Below, piece by piece: positions 27,401 to 37,489 of a stretch of DNA of 64,000 nucleotides (position 1 is its first letter; every line of letters starts with the position of its first letter). Source of the stretch: Bryoerythrophyllum caledonicum (taxonomy: Eukaryota; Streptophyta; Bryopsida; Pottiales; Pottiaceae). The DNA is taken from positions 3,526,678 through 3,590,677 of the forward strand of contig OZ020515.1 of NCBI GenBank assembly GCA_963971425.1, in the 5' to 3' direction. The translations under genes and the position numbers were made by a program. Below the pieces are notes generated by a model. It saw only the letters and a program-made list of their open reading frames with translations, ran no database searches and was not told where the DNA came from.

Positions 27401-29633
27401 TGGGTTGAGGCCAACTCTCTCACATTTTGGAAGAAGGCGTTCAAGAACCATTTCAGTGGGCAGAAGCCGTTCGTGAAGTCTGATGAATTTCTCAAGCAGC
27501 CCGAGACACCTCAGAGTGTGAAGAGAGTTGTGCTCCGCTATTTTTGGCGAGAGCTCGTTGCCAATGGAGCTTTGCAGCCTCGGGATAGGCTGCCTATCCG
27601 GCTGAGGAAGTGGTGTGATATCACAGTCAGCGCTGAGTGCATTTTCACAGAGTCTCAGTTGCGCCGTTTTACTCGGCATCATTTGGCTCAGTGTCCTTGG
27701 TACTTGGAGCTTTGGCATTCAGCTCCAACTCCAGGTGACGAGGTGGAGCTTCGAGAGTCATGTGATGCCTTGGCTCAACATTCTGGTGCGGGTCCAGCTT
27801 TGCAGGCTTCAGCTTCATTCCAGGTTGAGCCTGACCTTGAGCTCTCTGAAAAGGCCAAGGAGAGGGCACAACAGAAGGCGGCCTGGACTGCAGCCAGAGT
27901 CGCTGAGCGAGAAGCGGCCCGTTTGGAGAAGGAGACTGCAAGGAAGGAGAAGAAAGAGACTCGAGTGAGGAACAAGGAATTGGCAGCTCTGGTGGCCAAG
28001 GAGGGGCCCGAGAAATTGTTGTCTGCCGTGGGTCTCGGATCGTTCTCACAGCCGGCACCTGTATTGACAACATTTGGCGCTTCTCCATCTGCCAGTAGCC
28101 GCCCAGGAGTGTTCGTTGCGAAACCAGCACAGACCATCTATTCGATTCCTGTCGTGGAACAGACAGAGTCCACTATTGCTGTTGAGGTAATCAATACCAG
28201 CGCCTACTCTATCTTTACAGACTATGATTCAATCACTGCTGAAGATGACGTTCCACCAGTATGGAGGGATATAGCACAGTGGTTGATTGCCCATGGCGGA
28301 TCCAAGACGCGATACATGAAGGGGGAGTTGACAGAGGATGGTTTGGCGGATATGTTCATATTTGACGTCCCGGAGGACTTGCCAGTTCCAGGGATTCAGG
28401 GTGGTACTGTGATTCCACCATGGAACACACTACCTACAGTGCCGACCCCCAAGGGTCGGAAAGAGTCATTGTGGATTCGGTTTAATTTCGAGTTGGCAGA
28501 GTCATTTCTTCGTGATGGAGGAGCTATCATTGTTTTTTATCCAGATTCCAGGTTCATTTCAAATGAACTGGTTTCCTGGGCTCAGTGGTCGGGTTTTGAC
28601 GAGGAGGCGAAGTGGTTCGCCATCAATGGACTTCCCCTCTTCTCTGATGCTCGCCCCGGTCGCGTACACAAGACTTTCATGGTCAAGTGCTTCGTTCGAA
28701 AGGCAGATCCTCCAACTCCATTTGTCTTCAATGACAGAGTGGAACTTTTGGCGGATGGGATTGAACTCTCTTCAGACGGTCATCTGACCAACTTCATTAC
28801 CCAGGAGTCACTGACGGTGAGAGCCTCCACCGGGATGCCATGGCGAGGAGCCAGAGAGAAGTCGCAGAATCTGTTGGAGGCACTTATTGATCTTTGCACC
28901 AAGGAGGATGAGATCGTCATGGACCTTACCGCTTCTACCGGTATATTAATTTCTTACTTGCATTTTGTGGTTTGATTATCAATCCATGATTCTAATTTCA
29001 TTCTGATTGTATTCTTCATTTTTTCTAGGTGCAAGTATCAGGGCTTGCAAAGCCCTCAAGCGTCATATTCTTGCTTTGGAGGCCGACAAGGACTTGGTAG
29101 AGGAGGTGCTTCGACCTTTGATTCCACAGACGGTGGAGGTTACTTCTGCAAATGTTGAGCCCGTGGAGCAGACTTCTCTCAAGCGCCCTTTGAAGCTTGG
29201 TGATGATGAACCAGAGATTAAGACTGCGCCTAAGAGAACTTGTAAGTAAGTTCTCTTCCTTTATTTGTTTTTCTTGTTATCTTTTTCTATCATTGGTATT
29301 TTACTAATGAAAATTTGTTGCAGACGGTTCTCGACGTCGTTGATGGCTTCTCTGTCAACACCTCCCGCTGGAGTGTTGGCTCGCCTGGCAGGGAAGGTTG
29401 TAAGTCCGGAGCATGGTCATATTTTGCCTGAATATGCCGAAGCTGCTGCCATTGCATCCGTAGCGCAGCCGTCGCCTCCACAACGTCCACCGACTACTCG
29501 ATCCGGCTCTGGAGCGTCGGATTTTGTGGATGACGAGGCTGAGGAGGCTAGTACTGATCCCGATAGTGGTTCTGATAGCAGTATGCCGTTCATCCATCAG
29601 GGCAGTGACGATGAGTTCAGTAATGAAGAGTAG
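18479..29633 (+). CDS. ParB/Srx-like + permuted DNA-methyltransferase-like protein, ~1389 aa
   Basis: Likely exons: 18479-18679, 18784-19089, 19516-19590, 19813-19902, 25546-26243, 26349-26550, 26686-26895, 26993-27211, 27299-28940, 29029-29245, 29324-29633. They total 4170 nt in one frame, all with GT-AG borders. The N-terminal ~220 residues are polar and probably disordered. A ParB/sulfiredoxin-like fold occupies roughly 300-440, with the hallmark VWDGNHRHLAW at about 403. A charged helix (AREAARLEKE type) spans ~850-905. The C-terminal part resembles the circularly permuted class of N6-adenine/N4-cytosine DNA methyltransferases. FIFDVPEDLP near 1017 sits where DPPY/W belongs, then LRDGGAIIVFYPD, and then MDLTASTGASIRACK...ILALEAD near 1208 as the SAM-binding motif I. 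The catalytic motif is altered (DVPE), so methylation is doubtful. The acidic tail ends in DDEFSNEE. The role is unknown; DNA binding within the element's life cycle is inferred. The first exons and the 5.6-kb intron are the least certain parts. Confidence 0.72.
20117..25460 (+). repeat. Tandem array, ~20 units of 274 bp, inside an intron
   Basis: Units repeat every 274 bp with phrases such as GTGCATTACTTGAAGTGA, TCTGGCATATTCATGATTCG and ACGCATGTGTGCTGGATTCG. Edge units (20117-20400 and 25260-25460) are diverged and inner units nearly identical. A 1,918-bp block of seven units is itself duplicated: private variants recur at exactly that spacing (GGATCCAAGG at 22933/24851, TTAGCAGTGC at 22837/24755, TTTTGGATTG at 21731/23649). 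A three-unit (822-bp) repeat is visible at 20670/21492. Short minus-strand open frames in the units are by-products of the repeat. Confidence 0.93.
20188..25410. promoter_or_regulatory. Palindrome CCTCGGATCCGAGG, ~20 copies at 274-bp spacing
   Basis: A 14-bp dyad is present once in each unit, for example near 20461, 20736, 21558, 22106, 23202 and 25396. A few copies have one changed base (CCACGG or CCAAGG forms), and the first copy reads CGGTTCCG in its core. A palindrome kept at fixed spacing is a candidate protein-binding site. It contains GATC. Function is inferred only. Confidence 0.5.
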
Positions 29634-30808
29634 TGATTCTTCTATTTTGTGTGCCGTATTGACCTGATATGAGGCTTTGGATTTATGGATATATCACCCT
29701 TGCAAGTCTTATTTGATTTCTTGTTTCAATAACATAAATGTTTGTACTCTAGTTAGAGATAACGTAACATATATTACAATGCAAACTTGTATTCCAAATA
29801 AGCCCGACATTATATTTCATTAATGGGGGAGAAGTACATCTATGTACCCCATATTTTCTTATACAACAGAATTAACAATATGGAAATAAAGTACATCTAT
29901 TCAACTATCTGAATTGTTTTACTGCAAATATCATAAGTCCATGGATAAATATTGCCTGAATAACTCTGCGAATTGCAATAGAAGAATTCTCTCGGATGCG
30001 TATTACTATTCTAATTGAGTCAAATATGTAGTACTATTCTAATAAATATCAAGGTGCATGAAGGGAAATGTATGAAGTGAATATGTTATATGGATATAAT
30101 AGACGAATGAAAAATAAACAAATGTAAAACGAAAACAAGAAAACTTGTTGTGCTTCATCCGCACCTACCTTGTGTCTACCCTGTATCTAAACTACACCAA
30201 GCGGAATGAGGCTGGTCTCCCAAGGTCCTTGTATACCCGGCACTAGCACCCGAAGGCTGCCACGGCAGTATCAATTGCGACTTGAGATGACCAGGACATC
30301 CTGGCTTGTCACTGGTGGTGATGATTGTACTCAGCCATTATATAGTACACCTCCCCAGCTTCACCAGTCGATATGGGATTATGGGATTATGGAAATTTCT
30401 AAAAGAGAATTCAGGGTGCCGAGTGGAAAGAATGATAGTGATGGACCATCTAAAATTATTCGAAACTTCGTAAACTATTCATGGTGTGATAAAGGTATAG
30501 TTCTAATTTCAAAAACACATTATATCAATTGTTTATAATCCATCAGTAAGAATCACTTTTTATCTATCAGATTCTCTTATCAAATTACTTTTAGTTTTGA
30601 TTTTTTGCCAAATTCCTAATAATAGTGCCACGGCTATAGGTGCCTCTATTCAATAAACTATAAATTAAAGCGATTGCAGGTCAAGAATTTCTCTTATGTT
30701 TTTTGTTTTTTGTTTTTTTTTAAAGCACGATCCACCTACACACACGGCAATAGGTGTTCTTTTTAATTTCACAACAAAAACAATGGTAAAAATTGTCATG
30801 AATTCAGT
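29634..30808. other. Right subterminal region of the MULE
   Basis: It probably holds the 3' untranslated region of the ParB/MTase-like gene, then AT-rich DNA. An open frame at 30206-30538 lies in a slightly GC-richer patch, but no family was recognised and it is not called. A T-rich run at about 30697-30722 precedes the TIR. Confidence 0.45.
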
Positions 30809-30857
30809 GCTCGCCGCTCGCCGCTCACCGCTCACCGCTCACAAGATAGCATTCCTG
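30809..30857 (-). repeat. Right terminal inverted repeat of the MULE
   Basis: It is the inverse of 13258-13306, ending CTCACAAGATAGC then ATTCCTG at the border. The heptamer run is retained. Confidence 0.88.
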
Positions 30858-30867
30858 GCAACTTGTG
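30858..30867. repeat. Target-site duplication, right copy (GCAACTTGTG)
   Basis: An exact match to 13248-13257 and directly abutting the right TIR. Confidence 0.9.
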
Positions 30868-32533
30868 TAGATGTGAGAAACATTTCACTCCTAGCCGACT
30901 TTGACACACTCCCAAGGATTGGATTTTTTGGTATTTTCCCATGAAATTTTTGACATGAGACTATCTCTATGTTGATCACATGCGTGCCAAATTTGAAGAC
31001 CAAAATATCTACATATCAAAAGATTTTTGAAATCTACCAACATGTATAGTTGTGAGAAACATTTCACTGCTGCCAACTTTGACACCCTCCTAAGGATTCT
31101 ATTTTTTATTTTTTCCCATTATATTCTATAAATAAGACCATATCTATGTTGGTTATACATGTGCTTAATTTCAAGTCCAAAAGACCCACAAAAGAAAAGA
31201 AACAAATCTAAATCTACCAACATGTGTAGTTGTGAGAAACAATGAGCGAAACCATTTCACTATTGTCAACTTTGGCACCCTCCCTAGGTCGGAAAAATTA
31301 TTAAGTGACCATGAAATTTTTGGCACAAGATCACCTTCATGTTGATAACATGTGTACCAAAATTCAAGGCCAGAAGATGAATACAAAAAACCATCTTCAA
31401 AATCTACCAAAATATGTAGCTACGAGAAACAATTTTGAATGTCCTTTTTTCTATTCATCAATTGGCCTTGGAATTTGGCACACTTATTATCAACATAGAG
31501 GTGGTCTCATGCTAAAAATTCCATGGGCAAAAAAAATTCTTTCAATCCTTGGAAGGGTGTCAAAGTTGGTCAGCTGTGAATGGCTCACAACTACACATCT
31601 TGGTAGATTTTGTATATCTTTTTTTGTATAAATCTTCTGGCCTTGAAATCTAGCACACATGTTGTCAACATAAAGGTGATCTTGTGCCAAAAATTTCATG
31701 GTAAATTGACAATTTTTCAGCCCTCAGGAGGGTGCCAAAGTTGGCAGCAATGTAGTGTGGAAACGTACAAAATAAAAAAAGTACGTATACTTGTGTGAGG
31801 ATATTGTTCAAGCATTAGATGATGATGAAATTGGCCTCATTGAGGTAATCATGTTTTATCTAAGAAAGAAATACGGATCTCAATAGAGTGAAATAGAGAA
31901 ACTTCTAGCTTTAGCTCTAGATCTGAATTCAAGCCATCAAAATGATATTTTTTGAATTTGAGTTCAACTAATGAAACAAAGCTAATGATGTCTAGTTTCT
32001 ATACCATTTTGGAAATTAAAAAAATTCGTAAAATTGAATAAGTAATTGCAATTTGAACTTGGACCTATAACCGTGGTTCTCATTTTAGCTGAACATGGAA
32101 CTTTCATTTACACCACAAGTTTTGGCACTATAATGTACACCTTTGGTGAAGTTTTCAGATTTGTTTAGCATAATTTGTATTTAATATGCATTTTCTTCTC
32201 TTTTTCTTCAGAAATCACAATAAATTCAAATTTCCACAAAATAAACCTGTGATTTCTGTAACATAACTAAGACATATGATCTCATCTCTGAATTTTAAAA
32301 AAAAATAATTCCACTTATATTTGATGAGAAACTAGAGCATATAGTTGATTGAAAATTCAAATTGATGCCACGGTCATAGGCTCTGTTGTTTAAGGGTTAA
32401 GACATCTGTGAGCAAATCATTCAAGTTTTAGGGTTCTCATGGACACTGGTTTCTGTGGTAATTATTGCAATTTGTACACAATGTATGGGGAAAGAGTTGG
32501 AAGAGGCAAAAAGGGCTCCCCACCAGCAACCCA

Positions 32534-33442
32534 TTAACCCTTAAACGTTGGGGTGACCAAAATACGGTTGATGGACAAATGTAAAATGCGCCCGCGTGAT
32601 GAAAAAATATTAATTTCATCCAACTCTTTTTTTGGAGAGTTCATTGAATGTGTAAGTAATAGATGATGATGAAACTTGCCTAGTTGAGGTAGTCATGTTT
32701 TATTTAGAGAAGAAAATCTTTGTGACATGGATGTCATTGTAGAGTATTTTAGAAACTTCTAGCTTTTGCTCTAAATCTGAATTTGATTCATTCAAATGAT
32801 ACTTTCTGAATTTAAGTCTAACTATTGAAACAAAGTTTATGAAGTCTAGTTCCATTCCAATTTGGAAATTTGAAAAATACATGAAATCAAACAAGTTATT
32901 GCGAATTGAACTTTGAGCCTACAACCGTGGTTGATCAGTTTCTAATTTTAGCTGAACACGGAAGTTTCATTTACACCAGAAGTTTTGTCCCTATAATGTA
33001 GTGATGCGGTCATACGAAGGCTACTACACCAGATCCCATGAGAACTCTAAAGTTAAGCGAATTACACTAGCCTATGTCCCGTGGGCTGTGGCCATATACT
33101 TAGTGAAGAGAATGAACAAACACTATACTCACGTTGGTCTCCTTTGGAGACCGGAGTTCTTCTTCCCTATAGGCTATAGTGTACACCTTAAGTGAAATTT
33201 TCAAAATTTTAGCATACTTTGTATTTTATGTGAATTTTCATCACTTTTTCTTTCAAAAATCACAATGAACTCAAAATTTCACCAAAAAATTGTGATTTTT
33301 GTGACAAAAAAAAACATGTGATCTCGTCTTTGAAAAAACAAAAACAAAATTCTACTCCTGTTGAATGAAATACAAAGAGTACATAGTAGTATGGAAATTA
33401 GGATTGATGCCAAGGTCATAGGCTCCGTCCTCTAAGGGTTAA
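32534..33442. mobile_element. Second TTAACCCTTAAA element, carrying a SINE
   Basis: The left end is TTAACCCTTAAACG (32534) and the right end CTAAGGGTTAA (33442). It is 909 bp, or about 736 bp without the SINE at 33001-33173. It aligns with the split copy at 12749-12872 plus 31801-32400. Confidence 0.7.
33001..33173 (+). mobile_element. SINE with a 5S-rRNA-derived head
   Basis: The first ~60 bases follow plant 5S rRNA (GATGCGGTCATACGA, then GATCCCATGAGAACTC and AAGTTAAGCG), which includes the start of the internal promoter. The rest of 5S is absent. The 3' half (CTTAGTGAAGAGAATGAACA ... CCGGAGTTCTTCTTCC) is shared with the tRNA-headed SINE at 59039-59394. It is flanked by CTATAATGTA (32991-33000) and CTATAGTGTA (33174-33183), a 9/10 target duplication. 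The empty site survives at about 32131-32150. It is not a functional 5S gene. Confidence 0.82.
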
Positions 33443-34189
33443 CATTCTAAAAGCAACATTAAACTCTGCAAAAGTAGAACTTATTGGTACTTGGAAGGCT
33501 TTTTGGCGTGTCATTCTTGCTCCACTGTCTTACTCCACACAACCAAATACACACCACTTTTTGCCTCTGGAAAAGAAGAGTTCGGAGTCAGATTCCGAGA
33601 CACTGTTGACAATGCTCTAAGACTTAAAATGTGGACCCAAAATCTTAAAGACGAGTGTTAGAGGAAATGTCAAATTTGCCAACCCCCCTTGACAAGTCCA
33701 TGATCTATTTTTATTTCCTTACATACTATTCTCTTCCATGTTAGATTCCTAAGAGGTGCTCAACATTCCACGATTAGATGGAAGGGACCTACATGGAAGG
33801 GACTTAGAGGCTTTCTATCCTTGCGGTCACCGTTGGGTCGGGTTAGGAGGCTATTGTGAATTTCACGGGTCGGGTGTAGCATGGAGACTCGCTCTAAGTA
33901 ACTAAGAACATGGTATCTTGTGGACGTAGCTCAAGTAAGAGGCGTGAAAGTTAACAGGCATAAAGACAACAGAGAAGAAGTCGTAGAAGACCTAGTAGTG
34001 CTATACTGAGTGGTCACTTTGGGCACCATTCTATCAAACGAATTATTTTTCTTAGACGCAGTAATTTGAACACCATGGGTGTCACCTAAATATTACACAA
34101 CTATCAACTAGGCATTATACGGGTAGCACCTTGACATTATATGAATAATCACCTAGACAAAAAAAATTATATTTTCCAAAAAATTTGGG
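33443..34189. other. Intergenic DNA, nothing recognised
   Basis: A mixed-composition stretch with no convincing open frame. Parts around 33770-34010 are less AT-rich and could be an old decayed element, but no ends or domains were found. Confidence 0.35.
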
Positions 34190-37100
34190 CACTCCCCATT
34201 TTAAATTAATTACGTACATTAGGATGACATTCAAATTGGAGATTGGGCAATTCTTGGGATGGTGTCCCAGACTGCTGCCAAGTTTGACACCCTCGATACA
34301 ACTGAAAATTTGTAACTTTACCCTGAAAATTTGGAAACAACATCATCTCTATGTCAAAAACAAACATACCAAATTTCAAGTCCAGAGGACTCTTAAAACA
34401 AATGATATTAAAGATTAAACACCATGGGGTAGCTGTGAGAAAAGTTTCACAGCTGCCAACTTTCACACCCTCCAAAGGATTGAGGAAATTTTTTTGCCCA
34501 TGGAATTTTTGGAGTGAAACATCCTTATGTTGATTACATGTGTGGAAATTTTCAAGTCCATAAAATGAACGACAAAAAACACATCCCAAATCTACCAACA
34601 TGTGTAGTTGTGAGAAACAAAGGGAAAAACCATTTACTACTTCCAACTTTGACACCCTCCCTAGGGCTAAGAGCTTGATATTTCAACACGAAATTTTTGA
34701 CACATGGTTATCTTGATGTTGATAACATGTGGGAAAATTTTCAAGGCCAGAAAATTTATTCAAAAGAAGATATTCAAAATCTACTAACATGGGGATTAGA
34801 TGTGAGAAAAGTTTCACAACTTCCCACTTTAACACCCTCCCAAGAATTCAAAAAAATTATTTGTCCATGAAATTTTGGGTATGAAGTCACCCTCACGTCA
34901 AATACAAGTGTAGAAAGTTTCAAATCCAAAAGATCTACACAAAAAAACATATACCAAGTCTACCAACGTGTGTTGTTGTGAGAAACAAAGGGGATAGCTT
35001 ACCATTACTTCCAACTTCAACACCCTTCCTAGGATTGAGTTTTTGTTGATACATAATGAAAATTTGGCCACAAGATCACTTGTATGTTGGTAACATGTTA
35101 GATAGATTTCAAAGCCAAAAGATGTGTATACAAAAAATAATTATTCCATATCTACCAATGTTTGTAACAATGAGAAACTATATTGAAGGGGCATATTGAG
35201 AATGTCGAAATATCTTTGACACTTCGTGCTCGTCATTGATTTTATTCATGTGACTAAGCAACCAAACATAAATGCTTCTCAAAAAGATCAATAAAATCTA
35301 CATGTAGAAGTGAAGAGGTGTTTCATGTAGAAGAATCCACTTCGTCATAAGGTGTGCATTATGTAGGTATGACGAGTTTTTTCCTCCAAATCTCTATTGA
35401 GCACTATGCAAAGGAAATGTTGTGTGTGTTTTGTCATGTGATTTGTGATAGACTGAATGTTGAGATGATATTGAGAGCAAAGAATGTCATATTGTGATGC
35501 ATGAGTGTTAATTTAGATGTAGGGCATATGGATTGAGTGGACGTATTACATATGGACTGAATGTTGGTGACTAATTGAGTGGACATATCACATATGGGCT
35601 GATTCATTGAGTGGACAAATCATTTTTCTGGTTGAGTGTTGCTAAGTAGTTTAGTAAGTGTGGACAAATCACATGTGGCATGAGTATGTCCAAGAGTATT
35701 TTCTAGTTCACTCAATTGATGCACATGCCATGGTGATCACCTAATGCACATACAAGTGTGAGTATTATGTTGTTGATTGATTTACTTAGTGCACATGCCA
35801 TGGGCTCAGTCCATTGTGTTCACTAATCCATATAATCTAAATGCCAATGGTTAAGTGTTTTATTAACTATTTGTTGATGAGCATTTAGTATCGTATCAAC
35901 ATCATATAAATTAGTCTAGAATGGCAATTTGAGACAAAATTTGTGCTCGCATTATAGGTTTGAGTGAGAGAGGAGATAGAGGAGTTCAAATTGGAACCAT
36001 TATCCGAGTTTCTGTTAGAACAATTCAGAGGTTAGTAAAAATGTTTAAAGAAGATGGAACTTACAATCGCAAACCTTGCGGTGGAAGTCACGCTAAAAAA
36101 CTTAGCGAGAGAGATGTGCATAGTATTGTGCATTACGCAAAAACTCATTGTCGCTCCTCAGACTTAGAGATTACTAATATATGCCGTATTCAAGTGTGTA
36201 GACATACTATTCAAAGGATATAATATAAAAGTGGTATTTTCATTCGAATAGCAATCAAGAAAACTTTCTTGACACCCCGTCACATGTCTTAGCGGATAGC
36301 TTTTTCTCAGAAGTAGCGTGGATGGAGTCCAGAAGAGTGGGAGCGTATTGTTGGACAAATTAATCTACTTTTGAGATTGAAAAAAGTTCTCGGCAAATTC
36401 ATGTTTGGAGAAGTGCATATTAGCGCTATTCATCAAGTTGTATAGTTCCTACTTTTAAAAGTGGACGGACATCTTTGTTGATTTGGGGTGCATTTGTTGG
36501 AGGACACAAGTGACAACTTGTCTTTGTTCCAAAAAGCCGACGTTCAGCTAAGGACTTTGTGGAAGTGGTCTACGATGGCGAATTGATTCATTTCTTGGAT
36601 AGAGTTCTAGAAGGAGTGCTTATGGAAGATGGCGCACCTGTCCATCGCAATGAAACATGTGAAGAATGGAGTCAAACCCACCAACTCAAATCTCAATCCA
36701 ATCAAGAATGTCTAGAGGATGCTAAAAGATGTTGTGCAACATGGCAAGGAATGCCCTAGAAACTTAGAAGTGTTGAACGCAGTTCTTGAAAGAGAGTGTA
36801 ATTTGGTCAGTATCACAAAGCTCCTTCAACTATGTCATTCTATGCCCTCAAGGTTACAAGCAATGATTGACACTAAAGGAGGACGTACACGTTGGTAGAT
36901 ATGGAATAATAATTTTTTTGTATTTACATTTTTTGGCTTTGAAATCTATCTCACACGTTACCACATTAGAGATGACCTTGTGGCCAAAATTTCATTATGT
37001 ATCTACAAAAACTCAATCATAGAAAGGGCATTGAAGTTGAAAGTAGTGGTAAGCTTTCCCCTTTGTTTCTCACAACAATACATGTTGGTAGACTTGGTAT

Positions 37101-37313
37101 ATGTTTTTTTGTGTAGCTTTTGGATTTGAAACTTTCCACACTAGTATTTGATGTGAAGATGACTTCATTTGCAAAATTTTATGGACAAATGATGTTTTTT
37201 GAATTCTTGGGAGGGTGTCAAAGTGGGTAGCAGTGTGGGATACCATCCCTAGAATCGCCCAAATGCGAATTTGAATGTTACCCTACTTTACATGGAAAAT
37301 TTGAATTGGAGCC
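34190..37313. mobile_element. Foldback element with Tc1/mariner remnant, ~3.1 kb
   Basis: The ends are inverted: left GACATTCAAATTGG, GGGATGGTGTCCCA and TTTGACACCCTC (34224-34293) match the right end at about 37205-37285 read in reverse. The left arm has about five ~180-bp subrepeats and the right arm about two, of the same kind as in the foldback at 12873-31800. The centre holds a broken Tc1/mariner transposase. This suggests that the subrepeat foldbacks belong to the Tc1/mariner group, where a TA target would be expected. That was not verified. Confidence 0.65.
35919..36900 (+). pseudogene. Decayed Tc1/mariner-type transposase
   Basis: The segment at 35960-36223 encodes the paired-type helix-turn-helix region (RVSVRTIQRLVKMFKEDGTY, then RKPCGG and LSERDVHSIV). 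Further on, in another frame, MEDGAPVHR (near 36625) corresponds to the second catalytic D of the DDE/D core. NSNLNPIKNV followed by RMLK (near 36690-36735) corresponds to the usual SPDLNPIENLW...LK block, with a stop in place of the tryptophan codon. At least one frameshift and several stops separate these parts, so it cannot act as a transposase. Confidence 0.75.
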
Positions 37314-37489
37314 ATAAGGTGTTGGTTCAACCCCTGGGTTGTCAGTGAAGTCAAGTGTGTGAATTCTTGCCAAATATTGTTTAATTGTCTATTTGAAAGC
37401 CAAACGGTTTTTCTCCAAATTATTCACAAGGTACTCAATGTTCAAGAACTTGGATCAATGTCATTAAACTCATTTACTTGAGAATAAGG

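Larger units (their letters stand above)
13258..30857. mobile_element. 17,600-bp Mutator-like (MULE) DNA transposon, apparently whole
   Basis: The terminal inverted repeats are about 50 bp (13258-13306 and 30809-30857), starting CAG and continuing GCTATCTTGTGAGCGG, with a GTGAGCG heptamer repeated several times. A weaker inverted match (CCTATAGCCGTGG at about 13435 and its inverse at about 30632) suggests longer degenerate TIRs. An exact 10-bp duplication flanks it, within the 8-11 bp typical of Mutator-like elements. Inside are a minus-strand transposase (14030-17706) and a plus-strand gene (18479-29633) with an intronic tandem array. Both reading frames are open with consistent splice sites, and the target duplication is perfect, so the insertion looks young and possibly autonomous. 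Confidence 0.88.
12873..31800. mobile_element. Foldback element with subrepeat TIRs, split by the MULE
   Basis: The left arm starts CCTCACACAAGTATAC (12873). The right arm ends with its inverse (31800). The outer ~200 bp of the two arms are roughly 90% identical by eye. The arms are built from ~180-bp subrepeats carrying the phrases CTACCAACATG, GTGAGAAAC and CCAACTTTGACACCCTCC. Orientation switches near 31440. Without the nested 17.6-kb element and its duplicated target, about 1.3 kb remain. No transposase is seen in this copy; the related 34190-37313 element carries Tc1/mariner remnants. Confidence 0.7.
12749..32400. mobile_element. Outer TIR element (TTAACCCTTAAA ends), interrupted
   Basis: The left end at 12749 reads TTAACCCTTAAACGCC and the right end at 32400 reads GTTTAAGGGTTAA. 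With the nested foldback (12873-31800) removed, about 720 bp remain. That matches the sister copy at 32534-33442, which is about 736 bp without its SINE. Both share TTTTTAGGAGAGTTC near the left, ATAGATGATGATGAAA in the middle and GGTCATAGGCTC near the right end. It is non-coding and MITE-like. Confidence 0.65.

Noticed and set aside
30206-30538. 110-codon open frame near the right end of the MULE
   Set aside because: No domain, ordinary codon usage not evident, and positioned in the 3' flank of the ParB/MTase-like gene.
33001-33070. Functional 5S rRNA gene
   Set aside because: Only the first half resembles 5S; it is joined to a SINE tail and flanked by a target duplication.
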